Positions 1 to 8,789 of a stretch of 37,018 bases of DNA are shown one piece after another. The notes beneath the pieces were generated by a model. That model saw only the letters and a list, made by a program, of their open reading frames with translations. It made no database searches and was not told where the DNA came from. Position numbers and translations under genes: made by a program. The first letter of the stretch is position 1. Every line of letters starts with the position of its first letter. This DNA is from Oscillibacter sp. (GTDB lineage: Bacteria > Bacillota > Clostridia > Oscillospirales > Oscillospiraceae): positions 1 to 37,018 of the forward strand of contig JAAVYM010000035.1 of NCBI GenBank assembly GCA_022791135.1, in the 5' to 3' direction.

Positions 1-816
<816 letters not shown>

Positions 817-1101
817 TCATTCCACGATCGCAAGGATATCGCTCTGGCGGACGACGGTGTACTCCACGTCCTCCAGCTTGACCTTGGTACCGGCGTACTG
901 GCTGGTGATGACCTGATCGCCGGGCTTGACGGTCATGGTGACCTCTTTGCCGTCGACGGTGCCGCCGGGGCCAACGGAGATGACTTCGGCCACGGAGGGC
1001 TTCTCCTTGGCGGAGCCAGTGAGGATGATGCCGCCCTTGGTGGTCTCCTCGGTCTCCACCATCTTCAGAATTACGCGGTCTGCAAGCGGGGTGAGTTTCA
1101 T
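817..1101 (-). CDS. groS: Co-chaperonin GroES
   Basis: A 94-residue co-chaperonin that caps the GroEL ring in the cytoplasm. The sequence begins MKLTPLADRVILKMVE and has the mobile-loop region (ETTKGGIILTGSAKEKP) and the GPGG...V.PGD...Y.G core. The frame is open 18 codons further upstream, but the ATG at 1101 is preceded by AAGGAGG at 8 nt on the minus strand and gives the usual family length, so it was chosen. It is the first gene of the CIRCE-regulated groES-groEL operon. Confidence 0.98.
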   Translation of the reverse strand: MKLTPLADRVILKMVETEETTKGGIILTGSAKEKPSVAEVISVGPGGTVDGKEVTMTVKPGDQVITSQYAGTKVKLEDVEYTVVRQSDILAIVE

Positions 1102-1143
1102 TTGGGATTCCTCCTTAAAATATAAAAATTGAAAAAACAAGTT

Positions 1144-1180
1144 CACTGTTAGCACTCAAGTTTCCGGAGTGCTAACAGTG
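1144..1180 (-). promoter_or_regulatory. CIRCE operator (HrcA binding site)
   Basis: TTAGCACTC (1149-1157), nine bases, GAGTGCTAA (1167-1175): a perfect match to the CIRCE consensus. The symmetry extends to 14 bp per arm (1144-1157 and 1167-1180). It sits just downstream of the groES promoter -10, where HrcA repressor would block transcription until heat shock. hrcA itself is not in the window. Confidence 0.97.
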
Positions 1181-1183
1181 ATT

Positions 1184-1212
1184 ATCATAGTACAGTCGTC
1201 TCGGTTTGTAAA
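1184..1212 (-). promoter_or_regulatory. groES-groEL sigma-A promoter
   Basis: On the minus strand a -35 TTTACA (1212-1207), a 17-bp spacer and a -10 TATGAT (1189-1184) lie directly upstream of the CIRCE element. The arrangement is the standard HrcA-controlled class I heat-shock promoter. Confidence 0.85.
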
Positions 1213-1283
1213 GGGGAATTTTCTCAAAAGTTATGAAGAAATTGTAAATGTTGCAGGAAACGCCAGGTCCTGGAAAAACATCG

Positions 1284-1520
1284 CTATTTTAGCAGCCAGT
1301 CGTCCACCACGTCCCTTAGGCACACCGGCGTCACCGCGCCCCGGGCCAGGGAGTTCGCCAGGCACTCGGCCTTTTGCCGGGACGGGGTGAGGTCAAGGAC
1401 CTGTGCCGTTTCTCTCTCCGTTTCCACGCTGACGCCATAGGACCGGTTCTCTCCCTCCAAAAGGTAATACTGCACCAGGATATCCTGACAGTGGGCCTTT
1501 CCCATAAGCCATTTTTGCAT
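1284..1520 (-). CDS. DUF6514 family protein
   Basis: A 78-residue protein of unknown function. The central YYLLEGENRSYGVSVE segment, followed by a DLTPSR...A..LA..L..G.VTP.CL.DVV.DWL tail, resembles the short Clostridia family DUF6514. There is no signal peptide or membrane segment, so it should be cytoplasmic. The frame is open for 22 more codons upstream, but ATG 1520 was chosen because AGAAGGGGGCGG precedes it and the family begins here. A GC-rich inverted repeat (about 1546-1569) lies in its leader. The sequence says nothing about its role. Confidence 0.8.
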   Translation of the reverse strand: MQKWLMGKAHCQDILVQYYLLEGENRSYGVSVETERETAQVLDLTPSRQKAECLANSLARGAVTPVCLRDVVDDWLLK

Positions 1521-1666
1521 TACGCCGCCCCCTTCTGTTGTGGGACCCGCCCTGGCATGCCGGGGCGGGCCTATTATTTCCAGCATAGCACAAAGCGGCT
1601 GGAAAAAATTGTCGAATTATAGCGGAGAAGCCGGAAAGCCTCCGGAGGAAGGTGGGCGGATACGCC

Positions 1667-1695
1667 TTTACAACCGCGATTCGACCGGATATAAT
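1667..1695 (+). promoter_or_regulatory. Promoter of the lrgA-lrgB operon
   Basis: TTTACA (1667-1672), 17-bp spacer, TATAAT (1690-1695): a near-consensus sigma-A promoter about 50 bp ahead of the lrgA start. Confidence 0.85.
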
Positions 1696-1744
1696 AGGGA
1701 ATCATCCGGCGGCCAAGCCGCCAGTTTTTGATTTGAGGTGCCCT

Positions 1745-2104
1745 ATGAAGTACATGGTTCAATTTTTGCGGATTCTGGCCTTTTGTTTCCTGGGGGAGAT
1801 TCTGCACGCGCTGCTGCCCCTCCCCATTCCATCCAGCATATACGGCCTGGCGCTGCTGTTGCTGGCGCTGAAGCTGGGCGTGGTGAAGCTGGAGCAGATC
1901 AAGGAGACCGCCGGTTTCCTGAGCGCGGTGTTTCCCCTTCTCTTTCTTCCCGGCGCGGTGGGGATTATGGAGCTAGGTCCGGTGCTGGCCGAGATCTGGC
2001 TTCCGGCGGTGCTGGCGATTGCCCTGGTGACGGTTCTGGTAATGGCCGCCGCCGGGCGGGTGACGCAGGCGGTGATGGGGCGGAAGGAGGCGCGGCATGA
2101 CTGA
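1745..2104 (+). CDS. lrgA: CidA/LrgA family membrane protein
   Basis: A 119-residue holin-like membrane protein with about four hydrophobic segments (around residues 8-24, 31-48, 58-76, 86-104). The PIPSSIYGLALL stretch near residue 27 corresponds to the family's PIPG(S)..G..LL motif, and the tail is basic. LrgA/CidA proteins are linked to murein hydrolase control and, in some bacteria, to pyruvate movement. The ATG at 1745 follows GAGGTG at a normal distance; an upstream in-frame extension lacks a ribosome site. It overlaps lrgB by 8 bp, so the two are probably translated together. The usual partner regulator LytSR is not in the window. Confidence 0.9.
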   Translation: MKYMVQFLRILAFCFLGEILHALLPLPIPSSIYGLALLLLALKLGVVKLEQIKETAGFLSAVFPLLFLPGAVGIMELGPVLAEIWLPAVLAIALVTVLVMAAAGRVTQAVMGRKEARHD

Positions 2105-2792
2105 GCTGCTGACGGGGGGCGCGGTCTGGGGTGTGCTGGTGACGTGCGGGGCCTTTGCCCTGGGGAGCTTCCTCCAGAAAAAGACCGGCCAAGCCTGGTG
2201 CAACCCCCTGCTGCTGGGGAGCCTGTTTGTCATTGTATTTCTCCAGCTGTGCAAAATTCCCTACCCGGACTATCAGGCCAGTGCGGCTCCGGTGAGCTAC
2301 CTGCTGCTTCCGGCCACGGTCAGCCTGGCAGTTCCGCTGTACGAGCAGTGGGAGGCCCTGCGGAAAAACGCCGCAGCGATTCTCTCCGGCATTGGGGCTG
2401 GGGCGGTGGTGAGCGTAGGGGCCATTCTGGCCCTGGCATGGGTATTTCGCCTGGACCGGGCGGCGGCCGTCAGCCTGCTGCCCAAGTCCGTCACCACGGC
2501 CATCGGCGTGGACGTCTCCGCGGAGCTGGGGGGCATTCCGGCCCTGACGACGGCGGTCATCATCCTCACCGGCATCTTCGGCAATCTCAGCGCCCAGACG
2601 GTGTGCAGGCTCTTTGGCATCACAGACCCGGCGGCCAGGGGGGTGGGCATCGGCACGGCCTCCCACGCCATCGGCACGGCAAAGGCCCTGGAGATGGGGC
2701 CGGTAGAGGGGGCGATGAGCAGCCTCTCCATTGCGGTGGCGGGGATTTTGACGGCGCTTTTATGTCCGCTGGCGGTGAACCTGCTGCCGTAA
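2097..2792 (+). CDS. lrgB: LrgB family membrane protein
   Basis: A 231-residue polytopic membrane protein of the LrgB/CidB family. Recognisable blocks are LLPKSVTTAIGV near residues 139-150 and GIGTASHAIGTAKA near residues 183-196, the family's most conserved segments. About six to seven hydrophobic helices are visible. LrgB works with LrgA in autolysis control or small-molecule transport, but the exact substrate is not visible from sequence. Translationally coupled to lrgA; the next gene follows within 20 bp, which suggests a three-gene operon. Confidence 0.93.
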   Translation: MTELLTGGAVWGVLVTCGAFALGSFLQKKTGQAWCNPLLLGSLFVIVFLQLCKIPYPDYQASAAPVSYLLLPATVSLAVPLYEQWEALRKNAAAILSGIGAGAVVSVGAILALAWVFRLDRAAAVSLLPKSVTTAIGVDVSAELGGIPALTTAVIILTGIFGNLSAQTVCRLFGITDPAARGVGIGTASHAIGTAKALEMGPVEGAMSSLSIAVAGILTALLCPLAVNLLP

Positions 2793-2807
2793 AGGAGGCG
2801 CATGATA

Positions 2808-3623
2808 ATGGAAGCAGTATTCAGTCCCAGCGCGAAGGGAGGACTGCGGGCGGCCCGGGGCCTGGCTGGAGAAGGGGTTTATGCCTTCAGCCTGGGCCTG
2901 AGCGTGGGGGACATCTCGGAAGACCGCCCGGGGCCGGTTCGGGAGGGCGTCCTCCGGGAGGTGGAGCGGTCCATGCTCACCGTGCCCGGGGTTGCAGAGC
3001 ACATCCGCGAATGGGTGTCTTCGTCTTTGGCCTCGCTGGAAGTCCTCCTTCGCCGGAGGGCGGCAGGGGAGCCGGTCCGGATCTGGTACAGCGAGCAGCC
3101 GGACGAGCTGTGTGGCCTTTGCTGGCTTTTGTGCCAGTTGAACGGACAGGGGAAGGGCGGCTCCGTCAGCATGGTCAGGCTTCCCCGCTGGGAGGAGCGG
3201 CCCGACGGCGTTCTGGTAGAGCGGCTGGGGTGGGGGGACGTCACCCCCCGGGAGTGGAGCCGTTTTTTGTCTCTGGAGCAGCCGGCCTCTTCAATCCGGC
3301 TGCGGGCCGCGGCAAACCGCTGGCGGGAGCTTCAGGAGGAAAATGCCCCTCTCCGGGCGGTGGTGAACGGCCGTCTGACCAGCGTTGCAGAGGATTTCTA
3401 CGATCCGTTTCTTCGCCGGGAGCTGGCGCGGATGCCGGAGGAGTTCCGGGAGGCGGTGCTGATCGGGGAGGTTCTGGGCCGCTGCCGCCTGGGAATCGGG
3501 GACGGCCTGCTTGCGGGCCGTATCGAGGCGATGATTGCCGCCGGGGAACTGGAGTCGGTAACCGAGGCGGCGGCGGGGGAGCCTGCATACCGCCGCATTT
3601 TGCGCAAGCGCAAGACCGTCTGA
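2808..3623 (+). CDS. DUF1835/DUF3658 domain protein
   Basis: About 271 residues. The N-terminal part (a sandwich opening EAVFSPSAKGGLRAARG, then IWYSEQPDELCGLCWLL near residue 100) fits DUF1835. The C-terminal part (LRAVVNGRLTSVAEDFYD...VIGEVLGRCRLGIGDGLLAGRI) fits DUF3658. This domain pair is common in Firmicutes and has no assigned function. ATG codons at 2802 and 2808 both follow AAAGGAGG; 2808 gives 9 nt spacing against 3 nt, so 2808 was chosen. It lies just behind lrgB and ends at a strong bidirectional terminator. Confidence 0.82.
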   Translation: MEAVFSPSAKGGLRAARGLAGEGVYAFSLGLSVGDISEDRPGPVREGVLREVERSMLTVPGVAEHIREWVSSSLASLEVLLRRRAAGEPVRIWYSEQPDELCGLCWLLCQLNGQGKGGSVSMVRLPRWEERPDGVLVERLGWGDVTPREWSRFLSLEQPASSIRLRAAANRWRELQEENAPLRAVVNGRLTSVAEDFYDPFLRRELARMPEEFREAVLIGEVLGRCRLGIGDGLLAGRIEAMIAAGELESVTEAAAGEPAYRRILRKRKTV

Positions 3624-3630
3624 AAAAACG

Positions 3631-3658
3631 AACGGCATGGCGAAAGCGCCATGCCGTT
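3631..3658. terminator. Bidirectional rho-independent terminator
   Basis: A 12-bp perfect stem (3631-3642 with 3647-3658) and a 4-nt loop, preceded by A6 and followed by T4. It sits between two convergent genes whose stops abut it, and can end transcription from both strands. Confidence 0.92.
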
Positions 3659-3662
3659 TTGT

Positions 3663-4367
3663 TTAGAATTCAAAGGTAGGATGCTCCCGGTCCACCCACC
3701 CGGTGACGGCCTCGCAGCCGAACTCCTCCCGGAGCAGCGCGGCCAGCTCGTCCCTGGCCTGGAGGGCCTGGGCATCGTTCACGCCCCGAAAGGCGTCGAT
3801 GGGGAAGAACACGCAGCTGGTCTCCCCGGTAATTTTCCCATCGCCGCTCTGCCGCCAGATCCAGCGGCGGGTTTTCACGGTGTGGCCGCTGACGTACACC
3901 AGCTCCCCGGCGGGCATAGACTCGGGAGTCTCCTCGCCCATGGGGAGGAAGCGGTCCTCCTCCGTGGAGAAGCGGACGCTGATGCCGCCGTCCATTTTGG
4001 CGATGTCGTGGGCGCCCATGGGCAGGAGGTATTGGAGGGAAAAAGCGTTTCCCATGTCCACAATGGGGTTGATGTGGGGGAGCTGCCCGCCCTTTTGCAC
4101 CCGCTTGGCCAGGGCCTCGATGGAGCAGAGGAACTTATTGGGGTTCATTCCCAGGGCCTGGAATGCCTCCCGGCAGGCTTTTACGCCCGGGAGGTCCCGA
4201 ACGTTTTCCCCGGCGTGGGCCTGGGCGAATTCTTGTACCCGGCGGTCCAGCAGGGCGGCGATACGCTCCCGGGTTTTGTGGTTGTCGATTCCCCGGACGG
4301 CGGCGGTTCCCAGGCAGTATTGAGGCAGTGCCTCAAAGACGTCCCCAGCAACGGTAAAGCAGGGCAT
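3663..4367 (-). CDS. B3/B4 (tRNA-editing-like) domain protein
   Basis: A 234-residue stand-alone protein with the B3/B4 domain of phenylalanyl-tRNA synthetase beta subunit. Visible family signatures are the RIAALLDRRVQEF segment, GVKACREAFQALGMNPNKF, LAKRVQKGGQLPHINPIVDMGNAFSL, and the FSTEEDRFLPMGEE segment near residue 140. Stand-alone B3/B4 proteins are proposed to clear mischarged tRNA or bind aminoacyl compounds; that role is not shown here. The frame stays open 63 codons upstream but that part does not look like the family. ATG 4367 was chosen with AAAGGAAG about 10 nt upstream. Confidence 0.85.
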   Translation of the reverse strand: MPCFTVAGDVFEALPQYCLGTAAVRGIDNHKTRERIAALLDRRVQEFAQAHAGENVRDLPGVKACREAFQALGMNPNKFLCSIEALAKRVQKGGQLPHINPIVDMGNAFSLQYLLPMGAHDIAKMDGGISVRFSTEEDRFLPMGEETPESMPAGELVYVSGHTVKTRRWIWRQSGDGKITGETSCVFFPIDAFRGVNDAQALQARDELAALLREEFGCEAVTGWVDREHPTFEF

Positions 4368-4741
4368 ACTGCGGACACTTCCTTTCTCAGCGGTGAATTT
4401 ATCCCAGTTTACACCTTCCGGAAGCAAAACGCAATATCGGACTTGCGCAGGTCCCTGCCGGCGGAGGGTTTGGCTCGTAAATCCGTAAGGGTCCCCAATT
4501 GGCGCGGTTTCCGGTCCGGCAGGACCCCGGCATCCCGCCGGATCAGGCTTTAACAATCGATGCCTTTTAAATACTCTTGTATTTCGGATGCTAGAGATAC
4601 GGAACGGCTGATGATATGTTGGGTCATAGTTTCCTTGTTTCTAAAATCGATTTGATTCTCCAAAACGAGCGCTGGAATGAAGTATTTAGGCATCTCGGTT
4701 CCGCCGGCACAAAAGGAACACGCGGCGTCCCCTGCCGAAGA
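4368..4741. other. Gene-free spacer between the B3/B4 gene and radC
   Basis: I see no convincing gene. A minus-strand frame at 4550-4789 has a lower-GC 3' part, but only a TTG start, no clear ribosome site and no recognisable domain. An inverted repeat of TCCGGC/GCCGGA type lies near 4512-4540. Confidence 0.5.
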
Positions 4742-4790
4742 TTGACGGCATTCGGCAAATATGGTATCATACTTGCCGAATACCGGCAAG
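4733..4790 (+). promoter_or_regulatory. radC promoter embedded in inverted repeats
   Basis: TTGACG (4742-4747), a 17-bp spacer and TATCAT (4765-4770) form a good sigma-A promoter. It is flanked by alternating copies of TGCCGAA / TTCGGCA at 4733-4739, 4751-4757 and 4774-4780, plus a CGGCAAG at 4784-4790. The 4750-4758 and 4773-4781 arms form a perfect 9-bp inverted repeat around the -10. This looks like an operator for an unknown regulator, or competing hairpins; the promoter call is firmer than the operator call. Confidence 0.7.
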
Positions 4791-4827
4791 AAATTCCGCC
4801 TGGCGGGAGGAAACGGGAGGCGAGCCT

Positions 4828-5502
4828 ATGAGCGTCCACGACGGCCACAGAGACCGGATGCGCAAGCGCTTTTTGAAAGAGGGCCTGAGTGGCTTTGCCG
4901 AGCATGAGGCGCTGGAGCTGCTGTTGTACTACGCGATTCCCCAAGGGGACGTGAACCCCCTGGCCCATGCGCTGATGGAGGAGTTCGGCAGTCTAATGGG
5001 GGTTTTTTCCGCCCCGGTGGAGCGGCTGATTCAGATCAAGGGCGTGAAGGAGCGCACGGCGGTGCTGCTGCACTTGACGCCGCTGATTGTCCAGAAGGCC
5101 CGCCTGGAGCAGGCGGAGCAGGAGCTGGTGCTGGATGGGCGGGACAAAATCGGGGAATACCTTCTGGAGCTGTTCTCCCAGGAGCGGAACGAGGCGGTGT
5201 ACGAAATCTGCCTGGACCGGAAGGGGAGGCTTTTGGACTGCAAGCGCCTGGGGGAGGGGAGCGCCTCGGCGGTGAACCTGGATGTCCGCAAGCTGGTGGA
5301 GAACGCGCTGCTGAGCGGGGCCAGCTCGGTGGTCCTGGCGCATAACCACCCCAGCGGGATTGCGCTGCCCTCCCACGACGATCACGCCACCACCCAGAGG
5401 GCCAGGGAGGCGCTGGCGTCCGTGAAGATTTGCCTGGAGGACCACATCATCGTAGCGGACGGAGACTATGTGTCCTTTTCCCAGTCGGGCTATTTTGACT
5501 GA
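4828..5502 (+). CDS. radC: RadC family protein (JAB/MPN domain)
   Basis: A 224-residue protein with a helix-hairpin-helix N-terminal region (about residues 20-90) and a C-terminal JAB/MPN metallo-domain. The metal motif is complete: Glu122 followed by HNHPSG at 172-177 and Ser182 with Asp184/185. The family carries the RadC (DNA repair protein) name, but its biochemical role is unsettled. The ATG follows GGGAGGCG. It has its own promoter at 4742-4770 and heads a plus-strand run of repair genes. Confidence 0.94.
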   Translation: MSVHDGHRDRMRKRFLKEGLSGFAEHEALELLLYYAIPQGDVNPLAHALMEEFGSLMGVFSAPVERLIQIKGVKERTAVLLHLTPLIVQKARLEQAEQELVLDGRDKIGEYLLELFSQERNEAVYEICLDRKGRLLDCKRLGEGSASAVNLDVRKLVENALLSGASSVVLAHNHPSGIALPSHDDHATTQRAREALASVKICLEDHIIVADGDYVSFSQSGYFD

Positions 5503-5530
5503 GCGGCGGGCTGCGGGGTGCCCCCGCCGC
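5503..5530 (+). terminator. GC-rich hairpin after radC
   Basis: An 8-bp stem (5503-5510 with 5523-5530) begins right after the radC stop. No T-run follows, so it is a weak or atypical terminator at best. Confidence 0.4.
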
Positions 5531-5553
5531 CGGCAGGCCCACTAAAAAATTCT

Positions 5554-5592
5554 CGAACAAATGTTGCGATTTTCCGCAGGCTATGCTATGAT
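5554..5592 (+). promoter_or_regulatory. uvrB promoter with LexA (SOS) box
   Basis: CGAACAAATGTTGCG at 5554-5568 has the GAAC-N4-GTTC core of the Gram-positive LexA box with one mismatch (GTTG). It overlaps the -35 TTGCGA (5564-5569), which pairs with TATGAT (5587-5592) over a 17-bp spacer. LexA binding there would block RNA polymerase, so uvrB is probably SOS-induced. Confidence 0.82.
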
Positions 5593-5634
5593 AGATACCC
5601 ACGCATCCATTGAGACCACCCACAGGAGGTTCCC

Positions 5635-7605
5635 ATGCCGAAATTTCAAGTTGTATCGGAATACCAGCCCTCCGGCGACCAGCCGGAGGCCATCGCGGCT
5701 CTGGCGGCGGGCATTGAGAACGGGCTGAAGGAGCAGGTCCTCTTGGGCGTCACCGGCTCGGGCAAGACCTTCACCATGGCCAAGGTGATCGAGGCTGTCC
5801 AGAGGCCCACCCTGGTCCTGGCCCATAACAAGACCCTGGCGGCCCAGCTGTGTGCGGAGTTCAAGGAGTTTTTCCCCAACAACGCCGTGGAGTATTTTGT
5901 CTCCTATTATGACTACTACCAGCCCGAGGCGTATATTCCCCACACGGATACCTACATTGCCAAGGACGCCTCGACGAACGACGAGATCGACCGCCTCCGC
6001 CTCTCGGCCACCTTTGCCCTGCTGGAGCGGCGTGACGTGATCGTGGTGGCCTCCGTGTCCTGTATCTACGGCCTGGGTGAGCCGGAGGATTTCGCCAAGT
6101 TGTCGGTCTCGCTTCGGGCGGGGGCGGCGTGGGACCGGGACGCGCTGCTGCGGCGCCTGGTGGAGATCCGCTACGAGCGCAACGACATCGCCTTCGAGCG
6201 GAATATGTTCCGGGTCCGGGGAGACACGGTGGAGATTTACCCGGCCTATTATAAGGATAAGGCGGTCCGGGTGGAGTTTTTCGGCGACGAGATCGACCGC
6301 ATCAGCGAGTTCAACCCCATCACCGGCGCGGTGACGTTGAAGCTGAACCACACCGTCATATACCCGGCCAGCCACTACGTCACCACCAAGGACAAAATGG
6401 ACCGGGCCATCGGCGAGATCCGCTCCGAGCTGGAGGAGCAGGTGAAGATATTCACGGAAAACAACCAGCTTGTAGAGGCCCAGCGCATCCGCCAGCGGAC
6501 GGAGTACGACATGGAGATGATGGCGGAGCTGGGCTATTGCTCCGGCATTGAGAACTACTCCCGCATCATCTCGGAGCGCCCGGCCGGCTCCGCGCCGATG
6601 ACGCTGCTGGACTTCTTTCCGGAGGACTTCGTCCTGTTTGTGGACGAGAGCCACGTGACGCTGCCCCAGGTCCGGGCCATGTACAACGGGGACCACGCCC
6701 GGAAGGACAGCCTTGTGAAATACGGCTTCCGCCTCCCCTGCGCCTATGACAACCGCCCCTTGAAGTTTGAGGAGTTCGAGGGCCGGATCGGGCAGGCGGT
6801 CTTTGTCTCGGCGACGCCGGGACCCTACGAGCGGGGGCGTGCGGACCAGGTTGTGGAGCAGGTGATCCGCCCCACGGGGCTGCTGGACCCCAGGGTGGAG
6901 GTTCGCCCCGTCACCGGGCAGATCGATGATTTAATGGAGGAGATCGGCGCCCGCTCCGCCAGGGACGAGCGGGTCCTGGTCACCACCCTCACAAAGAAGA
7001 TGGCGGAGGACCTGACGGAGTACTTCAAAAACGCCGGCATCAAGGTCCGCTATATGCACTCGGACGTGGAGACCATCGAGCGGATGGAGATCATCCGGGA
7101 CCTCCGCCTGGGGAAGTTCGACGTGCTGATTGGCATCAACCTCCTCCGGGAGGGCCTGGACCTGCCGGAGGTGAGCATGGTCGCGGTGCTGGACGCGGAC
7201 AAGGAGGGCTTCCTGCGTTCGGAGACCTCGCTGATCCAGACGATTGGCCGCGCGGCCCGGAACGCGGAGGGCCTGGTGATTCTCTACGCGGACACCGTGA
7301 CGCCGTCGATGCGGGCGGCCATGGACGAGACGGAGCGCCGCCGGACGATACAAGATCAGTTCAACCAGGCCCACGGCATTGTCCCCAAGACCATCATCAA
7401 GGGCGTGCGGGAGGTTCTGGAGATCTCCGCCGCGGCGGAGGAGGAAACCACCCGCGCCCGCCGTTCCAAGAAGCTGAACAAGCAGGAGCGGGACGCGGAG
7501 ATCAAGCGCCTGGAGAAGGAGATGCGGGAGGCCAGCAAGATGCTGGAATTCGAGTACGCCGCCGTGCTGCGTGACCGCATCATCGAGCTGCGCGGTGAGG
7601 GCTAA
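5635..7605 (+). CDS. uvrB: Excinuclease ABC subunit UvrB
   Basis: A full-length 656-residue UvrB, the DNA-damage verification helicase of nucleotide excision repair. Walker A GVTGSGKT lies at residues 38-45. The beta-hairpin region ([18 protein letters not shown]) is present, as are the DESH helicase box, the [15 protein letters not shown] and QTIGRAARN motifs, and a C-terminal UVR domain (about residues 615-650) that contacts UvrC. The ATG follows CACAGGAGG. Its promoter carries a LexA-like box. It works with UvrA, encoded 3 kb downstream; uvrC is not in the window. Confidence 0.99.
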   Translation: MPKFQVVSEYQPSGDQPEAIAALAAGIENGLKEQVLLGVTGSGKTFTMAKVIEAVQRPTLVLAHNKTLAAQLCAEFKEFFPNNAVEYFVSYYDYYQPEAYIPHTDTYIAKDASTNDEIDRLRLSATFALLERRDVIVVASVSCIYGLGEPEDFAKLSVSLRAGAAWDRDALLRRLVEIRYERNDIAFERNMFRVRGDTVEIYPAYYKDKAVRVEFFGDEIDRISEFNPITGAVTLKLNHTVIYPASHYVTTKDKMDRAIGEIRSELEEQVKIFTENNQLVEAQRIRQRTEYDMEMMAELGYCSGIENYSRIISERPAGSAPMTLLDFFPEDFVLFVDESHVTLPQVRAMYNGDHARKDSLVKYGFRLPCAYDNRPLKFEEFEGRIGQAVFVSATPGPYERGRADQVVEQVIRPTGLLDPRVEVRPVTGQIDDLMEEIGARSARDERVLVTTLTKKMAEDLTEYFKNAGIKVRYMHSDVETIERMEIIRDLRLGKFDVLIGINLLREGLDLPEVSMVAVLDADKEGFLRSETSLIQTIGRAARNAEGLVILYADTVTPSMRAAMDETERRRTIQDQFNQAHGIVPKTIIKGVREVLEISAAAEEETTRARRSKKLNKQERDAEIKRLEKEMREASKMLEFEYAAVLRDRIIELRGEG

Positions 7606-7648
7606 TTTCCCTCCGACTTCAACCGGATGAGATAGAAGGAGGTAATTT

Positions 7649-8029
7649 ATGAAATACGATTGGCTGGACGCCTACCTTCTCTCCCTGCCCGGGGTGGAGA
7701 AGGACTACAAGCCGGAGTGGGCCTGGTTCCGCTATCAGATCCGCGGCAAGCTCTTCGCCGCCGTCTGCTCCCCTCAGGGGATGAAGGACGCGGCCTACAA
7801 TGGCCATGACCTGGTGAACCTGAAATGCGACCCCGCTCGGGGAGAGGTGCTGCGGGCGGTTCACCCGGAGATTCTGCCGGGCTTCTACTGTGACAAGCGC
7901 CATTGGATTGCCTGTTTGCTGGACGGGGAGCTGCCGGACGAGATTCTCCGGGAGCTGTGCGCGGAGTCCCACGCCCTGGTGCTGCGGAAGCTTCCCAAGT
8001 ATGTCCAGAGGGAAATCCTGGGAGAATAG
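7649..8029 (+). CDS. MmcQ/YjbR family protein
   Basis: A 126-residue protein of the MmcQ/YjbR family, whose double-wing fold resembles DNA-binding proteins but whose role is unknown. Family marks are the N-terminal DWLDAYLLSLPGVEKDY, the WFRYQIRGKLFA strand pair, LKCDPARGEVLR, PGFYCDKRHWIACLLDG and a C-terminal ESHALVLRKLPK. The ATG follows AGAAGGAGG at a good spacing. It lies 43 bp after uvrB and 11 bp before the next gene, suggesting co-transcription. Confidence 0.9.
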   Translation: MKYDWLDAYLLSLPGVEKDYKPEWAWFRYQIRGKLFAAVCSPQGMKDAAYNGHDLVNLKCDPARGEVLRAVHPEILPGFYCDKRHWIACLLDGELPDEILRELCAESHALVLRKLPKYVQREILGE

Positions 8030-8040
8030 GGAGAGGTGCT

Positions 8041-8778
8041 ATGGAGCTGACACGGTTTCAAAAAAATCTGCTGGCCGCTCTGGCGGGAATGCTGGTGTTC
8101 TTCGGCGTCCTCCTGGCCGTCTTCCGGACTCGTCCTGGCGTGCTGTTTGAGGAGAGCCTGCTGAAAATCACGGAAGAGGACGGCGGAACCGTCTACAGCG
8201 GCAAGGCCCATGGGACCGCGGTAAGCATTGCCGTTACCTTCCCCACCGACTTTGAGACGGACGTGGCATTTACCATTGGAACGGACATCCATGACGTCTG
8301 TGAGGTGTTCTATCCCACACAGCCCATTGAGACGGAACGGGGATACACGGTGAACGGCATCCGTATTACGAAAAACGGGGAGGTCCTCTTCGAGGGCGGC
8401 TATGACCCGGGAAACAGCTTCGGGTGGTTCAGCAAAAGCGGCGAGTGGGACCCTTCCGCCAGCCTCCAAATCCAGGGCTATACCGGCGGCGACCCCTGGT
8501 CCGGCTATGAGACCACCGCCGGCGATGCGGTCCGCTTCGCCTTCGGCCCGGAGACCGCGGCCCGCGGGGACCCGGCCCTGTTCGGCATGGCGGTATTTCT
8601 CTCCGTGTTGCTGGCGCTGGAGGTCCTCTTTCACAAGACGTTGTTCCGCTGGCGGCACTGGGGCGCCCGGGACCCGGAACCCACGGAGGGATGGCTGCTC
8701 CTGGAGCAAATCGGCTGGGCTGTCATGACGGCGGTCATCATAGTGGTGTACATTGTCGCGATGACGGAAATCTATTAG
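8041..8778 (+). CDS. Hypothetical membrane protein
   Basis: I do not recognise this 245-residue protein. One hydrophobic segment lies at about residues 10-28, then a polar, probably extracytoplasmic domain (about 30-178) rich in short beta-like strands. Two more membrane segments follow (about 179-197 and 223-242), separated by a basic loop. The ATG at 8041 follows GGGAGAGGTGCT; the frame is open further upstream but overlaps the yjbR-like gene. It is tightly packed between that gene and an EamA transporter, so it is likely in the same operon. Confidence 0.8.
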   Translation: MELTRFQKNLLAALAGMLVFFGVLLAVFRTRPGVLFEESLLKITEEDGGTVYSGKAHGTAVSIAVTFPTDFETDVAFTIGTDIHDVCEVFYPTQPIETERGYTVNGIRITKNGEVLFEGGYDPGNSFGWFSKSGEWDPSASLQIQGYTGGDPWSGYETTAGDAVRFAFGPETAARGDPALFGMAVFLSVLLALEVLFHKTLFRWRHWGARDPEPTEGWLLLEQIGWAVMTAVIIVVYIVAMTEIY

Positions 8779-8789
8779 TGGAGGAACCT

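Noticed and set aside
2144-3679. 511-codon frame overlapping lrgB and the DUF1835 gene
   Set aside because: Gly/Pro/Arg-rich product typical of an alternative frame in GC-rich DNA; the overlapped frames encode clear families.
4368-4556. N-terminal extension of the B3/B4 protein by 63 residues
   Set aside because: Pro/Arg-rich sequence without family similarity; the ATG at 4367 with a nearby ribosome site fits better.
4550-4789. Minus-strand frame of 79 codons upstream of radC
   Set aside because: TTG start without a good ribosome site, no domain recognised, and it crosses the radC promoter on the other strand.
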